DNA from: Terrihalobacillus insolitus
GTDB lineage: Bacteria; Bacillota; Bacilli; Bacillales; Amphibacillaceae
Direction of reading: 5' to 3'
NCBI RefSeq assembly: GCF_028416575.1
Contig: NZ_JAMQKB010000002.1
Coordinates: forward strand, 62,001 to 126,000
Length of the DNA stretch: 64,000 bases
A program made the translations under genes and the position numbers. The notes under the pieces were generated by a model. It was given only the letters and a program-made list of their open reading frames with translations. It made no database searches and was not told where the DNA came from. The first letter of the stretch is position 1. Every line of letters starts with the position of its first letter. This document shows, one piece after another, positions 55,966-64,000 of the stretch.

Positions 55966-58374
55966 CTACATTAATTGATATGGCTGAAGATCCACACTAA
56001 TTTGCAGATCATTTTGTCTTATGTCATCTTCAAAAAATGTGACGATACGCTTAATGATTTTTCTTTGATTCGGTTCATTTTTGTATTTTACCATGCATTG
56101 GTAACGATATCTATCTTTGATCCTAGTTAGCGGTGATGGTGTTGGCCCTAAAACGTTCGCTTCTGAAGAAAGATGTTTAGCAAGTAGCTGTGCTATTTTC
56201 TTCGTCGTCTCGATTACCTTCACCTGATTTGGATGTGCTACAGTAATTAACGTTAAATAGTAATATGGTGGATAATGAAACGTTTTTCTTACTTCCATTT
56301 CCTTTTTAAAAAACCCCTCATAATTATACGTTTTCGCGAACTCCACACTATAATGATCTGGTGAATACGTTTGGACGATTACTTCCCCAGGTAACGTATG
56401 TCTACCTGCTCTTCCACTTACTTGGGTCAATAGCTGGAACGTTTTCTCGGATGCTCGAAAGTCTGGTAGGTGGAGGAGGGAATCAGCTGCCAGTACCCCA
56501 ACCAATGTGACAGTCGGAAAATCTAGTCCTTTTGCAATCATTTGTGTCCCGAGTAAAATATCTGCCTCATGGTTCCCAAATTGATTTAACAATTTTTCGT
56601 GGGAGCCTTTTCTTCTTGTTGTATCTACATCCATTCGAACGACTCGAGCTTGTGGGATGAGCTGTGTTAAAGCTTCCTCTACTTTTTGCGTACCTGTTCC
56701 AAAATAACGAATCGTTTTACTCTCACAATCAGGGCAGCTCGTTGGCATGGTCATTTCATAAGAGCAATAATGGCACTTTAAACTTTCATTATTCCGATGA
56801 TACGTTAAGGCGATGTCACAATGGGGGCATTCGATGACATAACCGCAATCGCGACACATGACAAAGGTAGAATAACCTCGCCGATTTAAAAATAAAACGA
56901 TTTGTTCTCCTTTTTCTAGTCGATCTTCTATCTTATCCTTTAACGCGATCGAAAACATGGAACGATTCCCCATATGTAGTTCGTTTCTCATATCAATAAG
57001 CTGTACTTCTGGCATTGATGCATTGTTCATACGTTTGGTTAGTGAAAGCAGCTTGTAAACTCCTTTTTGGGCTCGTGCAAATGACTCAAGCGTAGGAGTT
57101 GCTGACCCTAAAATTACTGGACAGGAATGCTGTTCACCACGATAAATCGCCACATCCCGTGCATGATAACGCGGATGATCTTCCTGCTTATAACTTGTTT
57201 CGTGTTCCTCATCAATGATGATAATCCCAAGATTTTCGAATGGGGCAAAAATAGCTGAACGTGCACCAACTACAACTTGCACCTCTTTTCTTTGCACCTT
57301 TCTCCATTCGTCATATTTTTCACCTGCTGAAAGAGCACTATGTAAAACAGCGACTTTACTGCCAAATCTCCCTTTAAAGCGTTTGACCATTTGTGGAGTT
57401 AATGCTATTTCTGGGACGAGGACAATTGCCTCTTTTCCATTCTCAAGCGCACGTTGAATCGACTGGAGGTATACCTCGGTCTTTCCACTTCCTGTCACTC
57501 CATGTAATAGAAAGACTGCTTCTTCACCGCTTTTTAGATTCTCGTAGATCGGTATCATCACATTATGTTGTTCTTCTGTTAGCGGTAATGCCGTCGTTCT
57601 TTCGTAGTTTTCCTCTTGATACGGATTGCGGTAAACCTCTACTTTATTTTCTACTAAGAAACCTTTGTCTATAAGTTGTTTAATGGTAGACCTACTAGTA
57701 TGTAACCTTGAAACGAGTTTACTTTGTAAAATAGGTTCAGGATGCTCCGCAAAAAATTCCAACAACTGTTTTTGTTTTGTTGCTTGGTTAGACAGGTTTG
57801 CTATTTCTTCTTCTAGTTGAAAGGGTTTCAAATTAGTTGTGATAAACGTTTCTTTTTTCTTCGTTTCTTTTGATTTCACTAAGTAATTTATTTCTATTAA
57901 TCCTTCTTGCACGGCCTGTTGCAGCTTCCTATAGTCCCCTTTTCGTTCCGTGAATTCTTCATATGACATAAATTCTCTACCTGCAAACATCTTTGTTAAT
58001 GCGTCCGATAAGCCTTCGTTTGTTAGTTTGTGCAGCTCTTTCTTGTAGGTTGCCTTTAACGCCTGTGGGAGCATCGCTTGAAAAACAGAAATATAAAAGC
58101 TTAATGTTTTTTCTGTTAACCATTTACCTACATCTAGCAGTTCTTTTGTAAAAACTGGAACAACGTCCATTAAGTCCACGATGTCCTTTAGCTGGTCAAA
58201 ATCAGAGTGATCGGTTAGTTCCATCACAAAGCCCATTACTTTTCTCGGCCCAAAAGGGACAATTACCCTCATCCCTTCTTTGATTGCCCCAAGCAAGTAC
58301 TCTGGAATATTGTAATCAAATAATCGATTCGTCTGAGTAGCAGGGACGTCGACGATTACCTTTGCAATATTCAC
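55966..58374 (-). CDS. priA: Primosomal replication restart helicase PriA
   Basis: This 802-residue helicase restarts replication at stalled forks. The N-terminal DNA-binding part is followed by Walker A GVTGSGKT (292-299), IIIDEEHETSYKQ, and a Cys-rich zinc module (CRDCGYVIECPHCDIAL, then CHYCSYEM and CPDCES). Helicase motifs DILLGTQMIAKGLDFP and QVSGRAGR follow. The ATG overlaps the coaBC stop by 4 bases. Confidence 0.97.
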   Translation of the reverse strand: MNIAKVIVDVPATQTNRLFDYNIPEYLLGAIKEGMRVIVPFGPRKVMGFVMELTDHSDFDQLKDIVDLMDVVPVFTKELLDVGKWLTEKTLSFYISVFQAMLPQALKATYKKELHKLTNEGLSDALTKMFAGREFMSYEEFTERKGDYRKLQQAVQEGLIEINYLVKSKETKKKETFITTNLKPFQLEEEIANLSNQATKQKQLLEFFAEHPEPILQSKLVSRLHTSRSTIKQLIDKGFLVENKVEVYRNPYQEENYERTTALPLTEEQHNVMIPIYENLKSGEEAVFLLHGVTGSGKTEVYLQSIQRALENGKEAIVLVPEIALTPQMVKRFKGRFGSKVAVLHSALSAGEKYDEWRKVQRKEVQVVVGARSAIFAPFENLGIIIIDEEHETSYKQEDHPRYHARDVAIYRGEQHSCPVILGSATPTLESFARAQKGVYKLLSLTKRMNNASMPEVQLIDMRNELHMGNRSMFSIALKDKIEDRLEKGEQIVLFLNRRGYSTFVMCRDCGYVIECPHCDIALTYHRNNESLKCHYCSYEMTMPTSCPDCESKTIRYFGTGTQKVEEALTQLIPQARVVRMDVDTTRRKGSHEKLLNQFGNHEADILLGTQMIAKGLDFPTVTLVGVLAADSLLHLPDFRASEKTFQLLTQVSGRAGRHTLPGEVIVQTYSPDHYSVEFAKTYNYEGFFKKEMEVRKTFHYPPYYYLTLITVAHPNQVKVIETTKKIAQLLAKHLSSEANVLGPTPSPLTRIKDRYRYQCMVKYKNEPNQRKIIKRIVTFFEDDIRQNDLQISVDLQPYQLM

Positions 58375-59576
58375 AAACCTTCCCCCATGTCTGATACGAT
58401 TAATTGAAGCAGTCCTTTTGCGATTTCATCTTTTGATGACAAAGCTAATTGCTGCTGCTTGCCTGATGTATGAAGATAGGTCACCTGATTCGTGTCTTTA
58501 CGAAAGCCCGCCCCCTCGGCAGTTATGTCATTTATAACGATTGCATCCAAGTTTTTTGACACGAGCTTTTTCCTTCCATACTCAAGATACTTATCTGTTT
58601 CTGCGGCAAATCCAACCAAAAACTGAGATGATTTTCTTTTACCTAGCTCTTTAAGTATGTCCTTTGTCCGTTCCATTTCTAGGATCAAGTCATCCTGCTT
58701 CTTCTTCATTTTATGTTCAAATGTTACCTTTGGACGATAATCAGCGACAGCTGCTGCTTTAATAACAAGATCATTATGATCAAATGCTTCGATCATGTTG
58801 TTATACATATCTTCTGCCGTTTGCACATCGATTCGCTTTACCCCTTGAGGCGTCGTCAAGTCGACAGGCCCAGAAATAAGTGTGACCGTTGCACCTAGGT
58901 TGGTTGCTTGTCTTGCCAAAGCGTATCCCATTTTTCCTGAAGAATGATTGGTGAAAAAACGTACTGGATCCACGCTTTCTTGTGTCGGTCCTGCTGAAAT
59001 AAGGACATTTTTTCCTTCAAGTAGACCACGGGATGCGTGATCGTCTTGATCAAGAACTTTGATTATCGTTTCTGGTTCTTCTAATCTTCCTTTTCCAACA
59101 TAGCCACATGCTAAATAACCGTCACCTGGCTCAATAAACTTGTATCCCCATTGTTCAAGCTGGATCAAATTTTTTCTTACTGCTGGATGTGCGTACATAT
59201 GCACATTCATTGCAGGGGCAATATATACATCCGCTTCTGTAGCTAAAATGGTTGTAGACAGCATATCATCCGCGATTCCATTCGCAATTTTCCCAATCAA
59301 GTTTGCTGTTGCGGGAGCAATAACAAACAGATCAGCCCAATCCGCAAGATCAATATGTGCAATTTTTTCAGGATTTTTTTCGTCAAATGTATCTGTGTAT
59401 ACTGGTTGTCTAGACAACGCCTGAAATGTTAATGGAGAAACAAATTCGGCTGCACTTTTGGTCATGATCACCTTAACACTTGCCCCTTGCTGTGTTAATT
59501 TGCTCGTTAAAGAACATGCCTTATAAGCAGCGATTCCTCCCGTAACCCCTAGTACGATATTTTTCCCATTAAGCAT
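58371..59576 (-). CDS. coaBC: Bifunctional phosphopantothenoylcysteine decarboxylase/synthetase CoaBC
   Basis: This 401-residue protein makes phosphopantetheine, a precursor of coenzyme A. The N-terminal CoaC flavoprotein half shows LGVTGGIAAYKA, PAMNVHMYAHPAVR and ACGYVGKGRLEEP. The CoaB half starts near residue 190 with LISAGPTQESVDPVRF and includes NDLVIKAAAVADYRP. It follows rpoZ by about 140 bp, across a hairpin. Confidence 0.96.
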   Translation of the reverse strand: MLNGKNIVLGVTGGIAAYKACSLTSKLTQQGASVKVIMTKSAAEFVSPLTFQALSRQPVYTDTFDEKNPEKIAHIDLADWADLFVIAPATANLIGKIANGIADDMLSTTILATEADVYIAPAMNVHMYAHPAVRKNLIQLEQWGYKFIEPGDGYLACGYVGKGRLEEPETIIKVLDQDDHASRGLLEGKNVLISAGPTQESVDPVRFFTNHSSGKMGYALARQATNLGATVTLISGPVDLTTPQGVKRIDVQTAEDMYNNMIEAFDHNDLVIKAAAVADYRPKVTFEHKMKKKQDDLILEMERTKDILKELGKRKSSQFLVGFAAETDKYLEYGRKKLVSKNLDAIVINDITAEGAGFRKDTNQVTYLHTSGKQQQLALSSKDEIAKGLLQLIVSDMGEGL

Positions 59577-59676
59577 GATGCTTCCCCTTTCTCCATACCG
59601 ATCAGGTTCTTGTCTTATTTATATCATATTTCGCTTTTTATTACGAAATCTGAGGAACTGTGGAAGAAAACTAGTA

Positions 59677-59702
59677 AACCCTCGCTATCGATAGCGAGGG
59701 TT
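59677..59702 (-). terminator. Perfect 26-nt palindrome downstream of rpoZ
   Basis: AACCCTCGCTATC followed by its exact reverse complement can fold into an 11-bp or longer hairpin with a tight loop. The minus strand continues ACTAGTTTTCTTCC, a weak T-run. It probably ends or attenuates the remA-gmk-rpoZ transcript before coaBC. Confidence 0.6.
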
Positions 59703-59719
59703 ACTTGCGAAGCAACGCT

Positions 59720-60570
<851 letters not shown>

Positions 60571-60831
60571 TTATTCATCTGAAATCTCATCATGACTAAT
60601 AACCCGTTGTCCGACAGTTTCAGGTTGAACTGCGGATAAAACAACATGGTCACTATCTGTTATAATAACTGCTCTCGTTCTCCGACCATATGTTGCATCT
60701 ACCAGTTTATTATTGTCTCTAGCGACTGTAATAATTCGTTTAATTGGTGCTGACTCTGGTGAAACAATTGAAATAATTCGATTTGCTGAAACAACATTAC
60801 CAAAGCCAATATTAATTAATCGTAAGCTCAA
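60571..60831 (-). CDS. remA: Extracellular matrix regulator RemA
   Basis: This 86-residue protein is almost the same as RemA of B. subtilis ([48 protein letters not shown]). RemA forms oligomeric rings, binds DNA and activates biofilm matrix and osmoprotection genes. The start is TTG at 60831, after GGGGGAG. It lies between yicC and gmk as usual. Confidence 0.96.
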   Translation of the reverse strand: MSLRLINIGFGNVVSANRIISIVSPESAPIKRIITVARDNNKLVDATYGRRTRAVIITDSDHVVLSAVQPETVGQRVISHDEISDE

Positions 60832-60918
60832 AACGGCTCCCCCTTATAAATAGCGCCCAGTATAATCAATAGTAATATTTCTAATTATAGTTTGTATTCG
60901 GAAAGTTGACAAATGTAA

Positions 60919-61800
60919 TTATTCTACATTTTGTACCTGTTCCTTTATTTTTTCAATTTCGCTTTTCAATGCAACAACCCATTCACTGATCTGTGGATCA
61001 TTTGATTTGGAGCCAATCGTGTTTGCTTCTCGATGCATTTCCTGTGTAATAAAATCAAGTTTTCGGCCAATAGCCCCACCATTGTTAAGAGTGTCACGAA
61101 ACTGACTTACATGACTGTTCAATCTTAAGACTTCCTCTGTAATATCCCCTTTCTCCGCAAGTAAAGCAATTTCCTGCAAAACTCTTGATTCCTCATTAAC
61201 GAATTCATCTTTCGTATATTCCAGTATACGTTTGCGAATTCTTTCCCGATATTCTATTATAACAGTCTCTCTTCTCTCACCCAAATTTTTAACGATATCT
61301 TGAATGATGCCAAGTCGAGTATCCAATTCACTATGCAATTCAGATCCTTCTTGAATTCTCATCTCATAGACTTGCTCACAGGCAATCGTGATGGCATTAA
61401 GAATGGATTCTTTCATCTCATCGTGACCTTGTTCTACCTCTTGTACGGTAAGTAGCCCGTCAACCGTTGTTACCATATCTACTGGAATCTCACCTTTTAA
61501 GTCATACTGCTCTTTTATGTTATTCAAACTTGTTACAAACTGATCTAGTAACCCCCAGTTCACAACAAGCTCTTGTTGAATAACACCTTCCCCTTCCATA
61601 CTAATGAAAATATCCAATCTGCCTCGGTGAAAAAAAGATTGTATGGTCTTCTTAATCTTATCCTCTAAGAAAAGAAGGGAACGCGGGATCTTAGTAGAAA
61701 TGTCAAGAAATCGATGATTAACACTTCGGATCTCAACTGTAATTTTTGCTTTGTGGAAGGTCGTTACGTCTCTACCGTAACCAGTCATACTTGTTACCAT
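60919..61800 (-). CDS. yicC: YicC/YloC family endoribonuclease
   Basis: This 293-residue protein starts MVTSMTGYGRD and contains VEIRSVNHRFLDIS and GRLDIFISMEGEG, with a C-terminal DUF1732 segment (GGAIGRKLDFITQEMHREANTI). YicC of E. coli and YloC of Bacillus are reported to be RNases. The ATG at 61800 has a weak GGATGTGA site; an ATG five codons further up is less likely. It starts the yicC-remA-gmk-rpoZ group. Confidence 0.93.
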   Translation of the reverse strand: MVTSMTGYGRDVTTFHKAKITVEIRSVNHRFLDISTKIPRSLLFLEDKIKKTIQSFFHRGRLDIFISMEGEGVIQQELVVNWGLLDQFVTSLNNIKEQYDLKGEIPVDMVTTVDGLLTVQEVEQGHDEMKESILNAITIACEQVYEMRIQEGSELHSELDTRLGIIQDIVKNLGERRETVIIEYRERIRKRILEYTKDEFVNEESRVLQEIALLAEKGDITEEVLRLNSHVSQFRDTLNNGGAIGRKLDFITQEMHREANTIGSKSNDPQISEWVVALKSEIEKIKEQVQNVE

Positions 61801-62287
61801 ATGTATCACATCCATCTTACTTCATTATGTTAATTGGTACAATCCGTATTCTATCTTATGATAACAAAAAAATGGTATATTGCCTAAAAAAACGAAACCC
61901 TCCTATGTGTCAAGTTTTTCTCGATGTAGTTATAATACCAATATTTCCAGCACTCTATTTTTGTACACTTTTTCCGAACCTACCGCGCTTCGCTTGCTAT
62001 CCCATACGTTCATAGGTGGAAATAGGGGTATGAAGTTTTCATAGGTTGCAAAACTGTGATAGAATGCACCACCACATTCAGTATAGAGCCAAAATACTAG
62101 TGGAAGGTGCACCAATTATAAGTGGTAATAAACAAAGGAAACCGTTTCTATTAGACGGCCTCCTTCATTAGTAAACTTGTACTTCACCCATTAAAGCATG
62201 TGATATTACCTTCTCTGTCTTTGAAAACGTCATCCACGTCTCGGTTGTCCCATTTTAGCCACAACGTGGTTCGACAAATAAAATCGT
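61801..62287. other. Long intergenic region between yicC and the DUF4129 gene
   Basis: No convincing gene is seen. On the minus strand a TTGACA lies at 61908-61913, about 110 bases upstream of yicC, but the matching -10 (TTTTTA or TTTTAG) is poor. A 61-codon minus-strand frame (61930-62115) has no family resemblance and no Shine-Dalgarno. No strong terminator follows the DUF4129 gene. Confidence 0.5.
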
Positions 62288-63496
62288 CTATTTTGATTGG
62301 CTTTTCCATTGATTCACATGTTGTTGGAGTAATTTAATCTCCTTTTTAAATACCTCGGTCTCCTGATCTGACAGATCTTTTTCGCCATATCGTACTTTCT
62401 CGTAGAGATAAATGGCATTCTCACGCATTCCCATTCGTCGAAGCCAGTCTTGCAAGGTCTCCCAAGGTTTTCGGCCAATTCCTTGTTGAAGAGCTAGTGT
62501 TTCTATTTCAAAAACTTTCTTACGAACAAACAGTGTTGGTTTGGAAAATTGCTTTCTTTTAGATAAACGCGTTTTCTTTTTAAAATCTCCATAATCAATC
62601 GTATCCAAATCCTTTTTATCCAGGCTTACCTCCTCCTCTTGGCTGGGGAGCTTTTTTTTATATAAAAAAAAGGCTAGCAAAAGCAGGAATAGAAGTAATA
62701 ATACTCCTCCCGTAACCTCCCACCCTATAGAAGCATTAGAAACCGTGTTAGTGACCTGACCTGATGGTTTCTCCCCTGTGAAAGGTAAGCCATTAAATGC
62801 AGAGTCAATATCTATGGATCTGGAGGAATTTATACTTATATCAGATTGGCGAAATCCAGAAAGATATAAAAGGGAGCCTATCAAATAAATTATTGATTGC
62901 GTTATCACCAGCCAAAGGGTAGACAAAGTCCAACTGACTAGCGGAAACAATCCCCAAAATATAAGTCCCAAACAGAAAAACACACTAAGAAACAAGGCTA
63001 TGCCAAAAAGATCTGCGCCCTCCATTTTCCTCTGTTGAAAATGGAGATGCCTCCACCAATACCCACATATAAAAACCATAATCGTTATGATGCCCATCCA
63101 AATGACTTTATCATCATAAAAAAAGATAATATCAATAAAGATTAGCCCCAAAGTATAGGTTAAAATGGTGAAATCATGTTGCTCGTCCACTGCTTCATCA
63201 TGGGCAATTAGACGCCAATAAAAAAATAAAGCGATAGCTATTGCGGCAATAATAGAAAACTGGAAAAACGTCGTACTTGCATCTACAAGGCCCGGAACGA
63301 ACAACAATACCATCATATGGGTCTTAATATAGCGTTTTAACAAGAAATACAACAAGGGGGCTGACAAAAGTAGCAGCAGGTACTCCCAGAAAGGGAGGGA
63401 TTGAGTATATAAAAATAAAGGTACGTATAAAAAATACAATAGCAAGCCTTCCAAGATAAACGGATAAATTTTTGTGGTAAATCCCTGTTTTCTCAT
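62288..63496 (-). CDS. DUF4129 domain membrane protein without a transglutaminase core
   Basis: This 402-residue protein has five to six transmembrane segments (about 10-220), a Ser/Asn-rich extracytoplasmic stretch, another transmembrane segment (about 255-278), and a charged C-terminal DUF4129 tail (GIGRKPWETLQDWLRRMG, AIYLYEKVRYGEKDLSD). Related proteins such as B. subtilis YebA or TgpA carry a transglutaminase domain between the membrane part and DUF4129; none is visible here (no Cys-His-Asp core). It overlaps the DUF58 gene by 4 bases. Function unknown. Confidence 0.75.
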   Translation of the reverse strand: MRKQGFTTKIYPFILEGLLLYFLYVPLFLYTQSLPFWEYLLLLLSAPLLYFLLKRYIKTHMMVLLFVPGLVDASTTFFQFSIIAAIAIALFFYWRLIAHDEAVDEQHDFTILTYTLGLIFIDIIFFYDDKVIWMGIITIMVFICGYWWRHLHFQQRKMEGADLFGIALFLSVFFCLGLIFWGLFPLVSWTLSTLWLVITQSIIYLIGSLLYLSGFRQSDISINSSRSIDIDSAFNGLPFTGEKPSGQVTNTVSNASIGWEVTGGVLLLLFLLLLAFFLYKKKLPSQEEEVSLDKKDLDTIDYGDFKKKTRLSKRKQFSKPTLFVRKKVFEIETLALQQGIGRKPWETLQDWLRRMGMRENAIYLYEKVRYGEKDLSDQETEVFKKEIKLLQQHVNQWKSQSK

Positions 63497-64000
63497 TCAG
63501 TCCCCTCCTTGCTTTTAAGGGGCACAAGGGATGCTCCATCTCCAACTTCTAATATATGGTATATCGTTTGGTTGTTGAAAAGTGTAAATTGGTGGATGGT
63601 TGGATCGACCTGGCCTACTAGAATAATTATTCTGTGTTTATTTTCTGCACTCAATGAATGTAGAAGCTGTGAAAACTTGAAAATACTTTCTTTATGTTCA
63701 ATATGAGCTAATAGCTCTAGCGCAGCCTTTAAGTCTTCCATTGCCTGCCCACTGCTATAAGTCCTCAAGTGTGAACTACCGATGGATTTCATATTAAAAT
63801 GGACTTCCACAGGATAACCCTGTTGAGCAGCATAATAACAGAGGTAAGCAGCTTGAGAAAGAAGTCTTTCAATACCAGGCGAGATATATAAATTTCCTAA
63901 CCGGCTTGATTCACTAACATTCACTACTATGGTCAATGTTATATCCTGCATTCGATCGTAAACTTTTGTTTGTAAAGCATTTTTTCGCATAGATGCATTC
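63493..64000 (-). CDS. DUF58 domain protein, C-terminal part (cut by window edge)
   Basis: The frame is open to the window end. Upstream of the ATG at 63990 it continues with NAS, giving NASMRKNALQTKVYDR, which matches the DUF58 motif INW(K/N)A(S/T)-R-x-LQTK. The rest (TLTIVVNVSESS, then SQAAYLCYYAAQQGYPVEVHF) fits a vWA-like DUF58 C-terminus. Such genes lie after a MoxR-type ATPase and before a DUF4129 protein; the MoxR gene would be beyond 64000. Confidence 0.8.
   Translation of the reverse strand, partial: NASMRKNALQTKVYDRMQDITLTIVVNVSESSRLGNLYISPGIERLLSQAAYLCYYAAQQGYPVEVHFNMKSIGSSHLRTYSSGQAMEDLKAALELLAHIEHKESIFKFSQLLHSLSAENKHRIIILVGQVDPTIHQFTLFNNQTIYHILEVGDGASLVPLKSKEGTE

Noticed and set aside
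61930..62115. 61-codon minus-strand frame in the yicC-DUF4129 gap
   Set aside because: No Shine-Dalgarno, no family resemblance, and low-quality composition; treated as non-coding.

Overview
The window is a stretch of core chromosome from a low-GC, Gram-positive, endospore-forming and motile bacterium of the family Bacillaceae. The gene order is that of the Bacillus subtilis flgB-to-remA region, read backwards here. Start codons are often TTG or GTG behind strong Shine-Dalgarno (SD) sequences, and a 26-codon spoVM gene is present. Protein content and synteny suggest the Oceanobacillus/Virgibacillus-like halotolerant bacilli, but the genus cannot be fixed from sequence reading alone. Nearly everything is on the minus strand; only yfkK and rpmB are on the plus strand. 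I see no prophage, insertion sequence, CRISPR array, rRNA or tRNA.

Layout, in window order (transcription runs right to left). 1-14268: fla/che operon from fliP (only its first codons) back to flgB, covering the chemotaxis regulator CheY, the switch (FliG, FliM, FliY), the export ATPase complex (FliH, FliI, FliJ), the MS ring (FliF, FliE), the rod (FlgB, FlgC), and hook and hook-length control (FlgD, FlgE, FliK). A likely sigma-A promoter lies near 14.5 kb. 14636-21925: codY, hslU, hslV, xerC, topA, dprA. 22112-26374: sucCD, then ylqH, ylqG and rnhB. 26502-33668: ribosome and secretion genes (rbgA, signal peptidase I, rplS, trmD, rimM, ylqD, khpA, rpsP, ffh, ylxM, ftsY). 33685-42269: smc, an inserted yfkK (plus strand), rnc, then acpP, fabG, fabD, plsX and fapR, with a clear FapR operator. 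42378-49053: recG, sdaAA, sdaAB, fakA, yloU, rpmB (plus strand) and spoVM. 49303-61800: rpe, rsgA, prkC, prpC, rsmB, fmt, priA, coaBC, rpoZ, gmk, remA, yicC. 62288-64000: a DUF4129 membrane protein and the C-terminal part of a DUF58 protein, probably from a MoxR/DUF58/DUF4129 operon.

The genes serve linked housekeeping roles: building and steering the flagellum; sensing GTP and branched-chain amino acids (CodY); chromosome handling (TopA, XerC, Smc, RecG, PriA, RNase HII, DprA); co-translational targeting (Ffh, FtsY, signal peptidase I); phospholipid and fatty-acid synthesis under FapR; and translation maturation.

The less ordinary observations are: a family of short repeats with 12-bp inverted ends (two copies and four end fragments); a swrD gene whose SD is separated from its ATG by a hairpin-forming stretch; the ylqG-ylqH pair, which resembles a detached FliK/FlhB switch; a perfect 33-bp in-frame duplication in ylqG; a 14-bp triple repeat between yloU and rpmB; four genes absent from their usual B. 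subtilis slots (trmFO, def, rlmN, thiN); an RbgA with Met in place of Asn in the G4 motif; and an HslV without the N-terminal serine. No clearly new multi-gene system is visible; the ylqG-ylqH pair is the best candidate for an undercharacterised one.
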